Part shown: positions 7,966 through 11,346 of the stretch, piece by piece
How positions within the stretch are numbered: the stretch's first letter is position 1
How the letters are laid out: each line of letters opens with the position of its first letter
Program-made: the position numbers and the translations under genes
Origin: an uncultured Mesocricetibacter sp.
GTDB taxonomy: Bacteria; Pseudomonadota; Gammaproteobacteria; Enterobacterales; Pasteurellaceae
Reading direction: 5' to 3'
Assembly: GCA_905373425.1 (NCBI GenBank)
Contig: CAJPST010000063.1
Location: 1 to 11,346, forward strand
DNA length: 11,346 bases
Notes under the pieces: model-generated
Database searches by the model: none
What the model was told of the DNA's origin: nothing
Seen by the model: only the letters and a program-made list of their open reading frames with translations

Positions 7966-9063
7966 TTGGAATTACGTCATTACATCATTTTCGGCTGTGC
8001 AACCATTGTGTTGCAGCTTTTTATCTATTTTTTCAACCGCACTTTATACTGGCTGTTTAGCGGGAAAATTTCCCACAAAACCCGTCGTGCCATTTTCTTG
8101 TTCAACTATTTGGCGGCTAATATTATTGTGGTGCTGACGATCACCCGTATTCAGCCGTTGTTCCGTCTCAGCGCATTTATTCTGATCTGCCTGTTGTTTT
8201 CTGCGTTTGTCAGCATTGCCTTGGCAGTAATACACAAATTGTTGTGCCGTTGGTTCGACAGCGAAAAACTCAACCGCATATTGCGCATTTGTTATCCGAT
8301 TGGCGTTTTCGGCTTATTTGGATTGAGCTTGTATAACGCTTATACGCCTGTGACGATTCATTATCAGATAACATTGGATAAGCCTCTTGCAACTCCGCTA
8401 CGTATTGGCATGGCAAGTGATTTCCATTTAGGGAAACTATTCGGTGGCGATAAAATGGATGAGTTAGCGGAGATTTTTAACCGTGAAAAAGTGGATTTAA
8501 TTCTGCTACCAGGCGACATTATGGATGACAATGTAAATGCCTATTTAGCAGAAAATATGCAACCGCATTTGGCTAAATTGAAAGCTCCTTTAGGGGTTTA
8601 TGCCACATTAGGCAACCATGATTTGTTTGGTGATCAACAACGGATTGCCGATGAAATGCAAAAAGCCGGTATTCAAGTTTTATGGGATCGAGCGATTACT
8701 ATCAATGATCAGTTTGTCATTATCGGCCGTAATGACGACTTATTACGCTCACGTCCGAGTACAGAAGAATTGCTGCAAAACGTGAATACTCGGTTACCGG
8801 TTTTTCTAATGGATCATCGCCCGACAGAAATTCTACGCCACGCTGAATTGCCGATTGATGTGCAGGTTTCGGGGCATGCGCATAAAGGGCAAGTATTTCC
8901 GGCAAACATTATCACCAAATTAATGTATCGCCTGCATTACGGTTATGAAAAAATTGGCAATGGGCATTTTTTTGTTACGTCGGGCTACGGCTTTTGGGGT
9001 ATTCCGATGCGCCTTGGTTCACAGTCAGAGGTATTTATTATTGATGTAAAAGGTAAAAATTAA
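7966..9063 (+). CDS. Membrane-anchored metallophosphoesterase (YkuE/YaeI-like)
   Basis: The predicted protein has 365 aa. Four hydrophobic segments (about 6-26, 42-60, 67-90 and 107-123) anchor a C-terminal calcineurin-type phosphoesterase domain that starts near residue 145. All metal-binding motifs are present: D152-x-H154 (SDFHLG), G183-D184 (LPGDIMD), GNHD at 216-219, and G303-H-A-H306. H284 in MDHRP is another conserved-looking residue. The family cleaves phosphoester or pyrophosphate bonds using two metal ions. The substrate is not readable here; lipid-linked substrates such as UDP-diacylglucosamine are known for some relatives. I chose the TTG at 7966 because GAGGA (7954-7958) sits seven bases upstream. 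The in-frame TTG at 7945 lies in the terminator T-run and has no ribosome site. The stop abuts the next gene (TAAATG), suggesting translational coupling. The side of the membrane on which the domain lies is not certain. Confidence 0.88.
   Translation: MELRHYIIFGCATIVLQLFIYFFNRTLYWLFSGKISHKTRRAIFLFNYLAANIIVVLTITRIQPLFRLSAFILICLLFSAFVSIALAVIHKLLCRWFDSEKLNRILRICYPIGVFGLFGLSLYNAYTPVTIHYQITLDKPLATPLRIGMASDFHLGKLFGGDKMDELAEIFNREKVDLILLPGDIMDDNVNAYLAENMQPHLAKLKAPLGVYATLGNHDLFGDQQRIADEMQKAGIQVLWDRAITINDQFVIIGRNDDLLRSRPSTEELLQNVNTRLPVFLMDHRPTEILRHAELPIDVQVSGHAHKGQVFPANIITKLMYRLHYGYEKIGNGHFFVTSGYGFWGIPMRLGSQSEVFIIDVKGKN
8036..8044 (-). repeat. DNA uptake signal sequence
   Basis: ACCGCACTT on the plus strand within the phosphoesterase gene, encoding NRTLY just after the first membrane segment. 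It is preceded by TTTTTTCA. Confidence 0.85.
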
Positions 9064-10116
9064 ATGGAATTAAAAATAACGAAAATTTTGACCGCACTTT
9101 TCGGTACGACTATTTTGACATTAGCTGCGACAGATAAGGCGTGGGCAGAGGGGAAATTGACAGTTTATTGCAGTGTGCAAAACAACACTTGCGAAAAAAT
9201 GACTCAGATTTTTGCACAAAAATATCAGGTAGATACTCAATTTATCCGCAACAGCACCGGTGCGACCTTCTCTAAAATTAAAGCGGAAAAAGATAATCCG
9301 CAGGCAGATATCTGGTATGGCGGCACTATTGAGCCACATTTTCAAGCCGGTGAATTAGGTTTGCTGGAATCGTATCGCTCCCCGAAGCAAGCGGAAATTA
9401 TGCCACAATTCAAAGAGTTAATGAATAAAAAAGGCGATCTTACTTCCATTGGTTATATGTTGGTGTTGGGCTTCGGCGTTAATACTGAGAAGTTAAAGCG
9501 TTTAGGTATAACGGAGTATCCTAAGTGTTGGAACGACTTGCTGAATCCAAAATTAAAAGGCGAGGTACAATTAGCTGATCCGCAACTTTCCGGCACGACT
9601 TATACGGTTATTGCTTCTTTAATTCAAATGTGGGGTGAAGAAAAAGCTTTTGATTTTCTAAAAAAACTCGACACAAATGTTTCCCAATATGTTAAAAGTT
9701 CGTTGGTAACCAGTAATCTTGCTCGCGGCGAAAGTGCAGTGAGTATCGGTTTCGTGCATAGTTATGCGACGGAGAAAGAAAAGGGAGCTCCTGTGGAGGC
9801 GATTTTGCCTTGTGATAGCGACAGCTATTCTCTCGGAGGAATCAGTATTTTAAAAGGCGCGCGTAATTTGGAAAATGCCAAGTTATTTATGGATTGGGCA
9901 TTGAGTGCCGAAGCGCAGGAAATTCCATGGCGGGAAACCGGCGTATATCAAATTCCAACCAATGTTAATGCTGTGGCATCGCCAAACTCGGTTGACCCGA
10001 AAACCTTAACTAAATTGCTCGATTATGATTTCGAGCGTTTCGGTTCGGCGGCTGAGGGTAAACGCCTGACGGATAAATGGCTGCAGGAAGTTAAATTACA
10101 CCATAAAGCACAATAG
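9064..10116 (+). CDS. afuA: Periplasmic ABC-transporter substrate-binding protein, AfuA-like
   Basis: The 350-aa protein begins with a signal peptide: positive K4/K7, a hydrophobic core, and AWA|E cleavage after residue 28. The mature protein follows the AfuA pattern of type 2 binding proteins: LTVYCSVQNNTCE at 32-44, ADIWYGGT at 81-88, SGTTYT at 176-181, NVSQY at 205-209, IGFVHSYATEKEKGAP at 228-243 and SILKGARNLENAKLF at 261-275. C36/C43 and C155/C250 could form disulphides. AfuA was first called a ferric-iron protein, and the Actinobacillus protein was later shown to bind hexose- and heptose-phosphates. No FbpA-type iron tyrosine pair is evident. Two positions I recall as ligand acids in AfuA (Asp206 and Glu229, mature numbering) appear to be Ser233 and Ser256 here, so the ligand may differ. 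No permease or ATPase gene follows. The ATG directly abuts the preceding stop, with AAAAGG about ten bases upstream. The symbol means family membership, not proven orthology. Confidence 0.8.
   Translation: MELKITKILTALFGTTILTLAATDKAWAEGKLTVYCSVQNNTCEKMTQIFAQKYQVDTQFIRNSTGATFSKIKAEKDNPQADIWYGGTIEPHFQAGELGLLESYRSPKQAEIMPQFKELMNKKGDLTSIGYMLVLGFGVNTEKLKRLGITEYPKCWNDLLNPKLKGEVQLADPQLSGTTYTVIASLIQMWGEEKAFDFLKKLDTNVSQYVKSSLVTSNLARGESAVSIGFVHSYATEKEKGAPVEAILPCDSDSYSLGGISILKGARNLENAKLFMDWALSAEAQEIPWRETGVYQIPTNVNAVASPNSVDPKTLTKLLDYDFERFGSAAEGKRLTDKWLQEVKLHHKAQ
9091..9099 (-). repeat. DNA uptake signal sequence in the signal-peptide region
   Basis: ACCGCACTT on the plus strand, preceded by AAAATTTTG. 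It encodes LTALF in the hydrophobic core of the AfuA-like signal peptide, a place where the signal is easily tolerated. Confidence 0.9.
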
Positions 10117-10134
10117 TGCTTTCTTAGAAAGGCG

Positions 10135-10195
10135 AAAGTGCGGTCTTGTTTTGAATCGTTTTAGAAAACGCTGAAAAAACTGACCGCACTTTTTT
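10135..10195. terminator. Terminator with nested hairpins and inverted uptake signals, between afuA-like and murJ
   Basis: AAAGTGCGGTC (10135-10145) pairs with GACCGCACTTT (10182-10192), each arm holding an uptake signal (10136-10144 and 10183-10191), followed by TTTAG. The long 36-base loop has its own perfect hairpin, CGTTTT-AG-AAAACG at 10157-10170. A short CTTTC-TTA-GAAAG hairpin lies at 10119-10131. It serves the plus-strand gene and could also stop murJ transcripts arriving from the right. The 10197-10283 remainder shows no further feature. Confidence 0.75.
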
Positions 10196-10283
10196 AGTTT
10201 AGATTTTCTGTTGCAAGCTATGCTTTGTTTATGATGCTCTTTTTATCCTGCTTGCCTTTTCTTCCCGCTATGCAGAATTATAG

Positions 10284-11346
10284 TTAGCGTGCTAGCAAAT
10301 GCTGCTTGCGTACGCCTAAAACAATCAACATTCCTACATAACTAATCACCGCTAAACCGATCAGCCAAATCAGCCAATATACTCGGCCGGAGAAGCTCAT
10401 TGCACTCCATTCAAGGAGATGAGGGGAGTTATGCCAAACCAGTAGTCCCATCAATGCAGCAGCACCTAAAATTTTTAGGAAGAATATTGCGCTTTCTTTG
10501 CTAAAACGATAGACATCCGATTTAACTAAGCCGCGATAAAGCAGATAAGCGTTTAAGGTGGCGGACATCGCCGAGGCGATTGCCAGGCCCACATAGCTGA
10601 ACGGAATGGCAAGCAGATTAAAGCCCATATTCGATACCATTGCAATAATTCCGATTTTAACGGGGGTTTTGGTATCTTGTCGCGCATAATAGCCGTTAGC
10701 CAAAATTTTAATTAGCATAAAGCTAATTAAGCCCGCGTTAAATCCCCACAGGGACAGAGAAGCGGCCTTGACATCGGCAAGTAGAAATTCACCGCGCATA
10801 AACAACACAAGCAACATTGGCTGCGCCAGAATTGCGATTCCAATCATTGCCGGAACACCAAGTAGCAGAATCATACGCACGCCCCAGTCCATAGTATTGC
10901 GGAAATCCTGCGAGCTTTTTTCGTTTGGATCGGCGCGATTAACATGTTGCCGCGCTAAAGTCGGCAGAATGACGGTGGAAATAGCAATGCCGAATAGACC
11001 GAGCGGGAACTCAAGCAAACGGTCGGAATAATACAGCCAACTAATAGAACCGGTCATTAGAAAACTGGCAATGAAGGTGTCTAGCAATAAATTAATTTGG
11101 CTGACGGAAACCCCAAATAGTGCGGGAATCATCAGGGTACGGATTTTTTTCACTCCGGGATCGTTCCACGCCCATTTCGGTTTGACTAAAAATCCGGCTT
11201 GTTTTAAAAAAGGGATTTGAAATAAAAATTGCAACAGACCGCCCAAAAAAATCCCAATGGCAAGCGCAAGATCAGGGCTTTCCAGATGAGGGGCGAGCAA
11301 AAGTGCGGTTAAAATCATGGCAATATTTAACAGCACGGGCGAAAAG
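10284..11346 (-). CDS. murJ: Lipid II flippase MurJ (MviN), C-terminal about 353 residues; start lies beyond the right edge
   Basis: MurJ moves lipid-linked peptidoglycan precursor (lipid II) across the inner membrane and is a MOP-superfamily protein with about 14 helices. The visible part reads open to the window end, so the GTG at 11334-11336 is internal ([10 protein letters not shown]...). Typical sections are [15 protein letters not shown], a [13 protein letters not shown] loop helix, the [33 protein letters not shown] region characteristic of MurJ, [18 protein letters not shown] and [18 protein letters not shown]. E. coli MurJ has 511 aa, so about 155 N-terminal residues are missing. The TAA is at 10284-10286. 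It converges with the afuA-like gene across a shared terminator. Nothing in the visible part is broken. Confidence 0.95.
   Translation of the reverse strand, partial: [353 protein letters not shown]
11301..11309 (+). repeat. DNA uptake signal sequence
   Basis: Perfect AAGTGCGGT core followed by TAAAAT, inside murJ. It encodes LTALL in a membrane helix. Confidence 0.9.

Noticed and set aside
7907..8137. A 76-codon frame overlapping the start of the phosphoesterase
   Set aside because: It begins inside the terminator stem and is a frame-shifted shadow of the membrane domain.
1..11346. CRISPR arrays, tRNA or rRNA genes, insertion sequences
   Set aside because: No regularly spaced repeats, cloverleaf-like sequence, transposase reading frame or terminal inverted repeats were seen.

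Overview
The window looks like chromosomal DNA of a Pasteurellaceae bacterium of the Haemophilus/Aggregatibacter type. The 9-base Haemophilus-type DNA uptake signal AAGTGCGGT (or its complement) occurs 12 times between about 1.35 and 11.31 kb. The gene set (purL, acnB, afuA-like, murJ) and moderate G+C fit that family. An intact acnB argues against H. influenzae, which as I recall lacks this part of the TCA cycle, and makes Aggregatibacter or a related genus more likely. That genus call is inference.

Layout: 1-1044 (+) is the 3' part of a very AT-rich, uptake-signal-free gene. It reads open from the first base and encodes the end of a retron reverse transcriptase (VTG motif) fused to a TOPRIM nuclease-like domain, so it is the effector half of a probable anti-phage retron. 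A perfect 12-bp hairpin at 1066-1093 separates it from the convergent core gene purL (-, 1100-4993). The 268-bp divergent region 4994-5261 holds a purL promoter with a PurR-like operator over its -35, and a possible acnB promoter. acnB (+, 5262-7868) follows and ends at a hairpin built from two inverted uptake signals. Next come a TTG-started membrane metallophosphoesterase gene (7966-9063) and, with no gap, an AfuA-type periplasmic binding protein gene (9064-10116). A second inverted-uptake-signal terminator lies between this pair and the convergent murJ (-, 10284 to beyond the right edge).

Functionally the right-hand 10 kb is housekeeping: purine synthesis, TCA cycle, a membrane phosphoesterase, solute binding and lipid II flipping. 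The left edge is accessory DNA. The notable system is the retron, of which only the C-terminal 347 residues lie inside the window. Its catalytic RT core and its msr-msd RNA should lie just upstream. A second point of interest is the AfuA-like protein, which has no transporter partners here and appears to lack two acidic residues that I recall as ligand contacts in AfuA.
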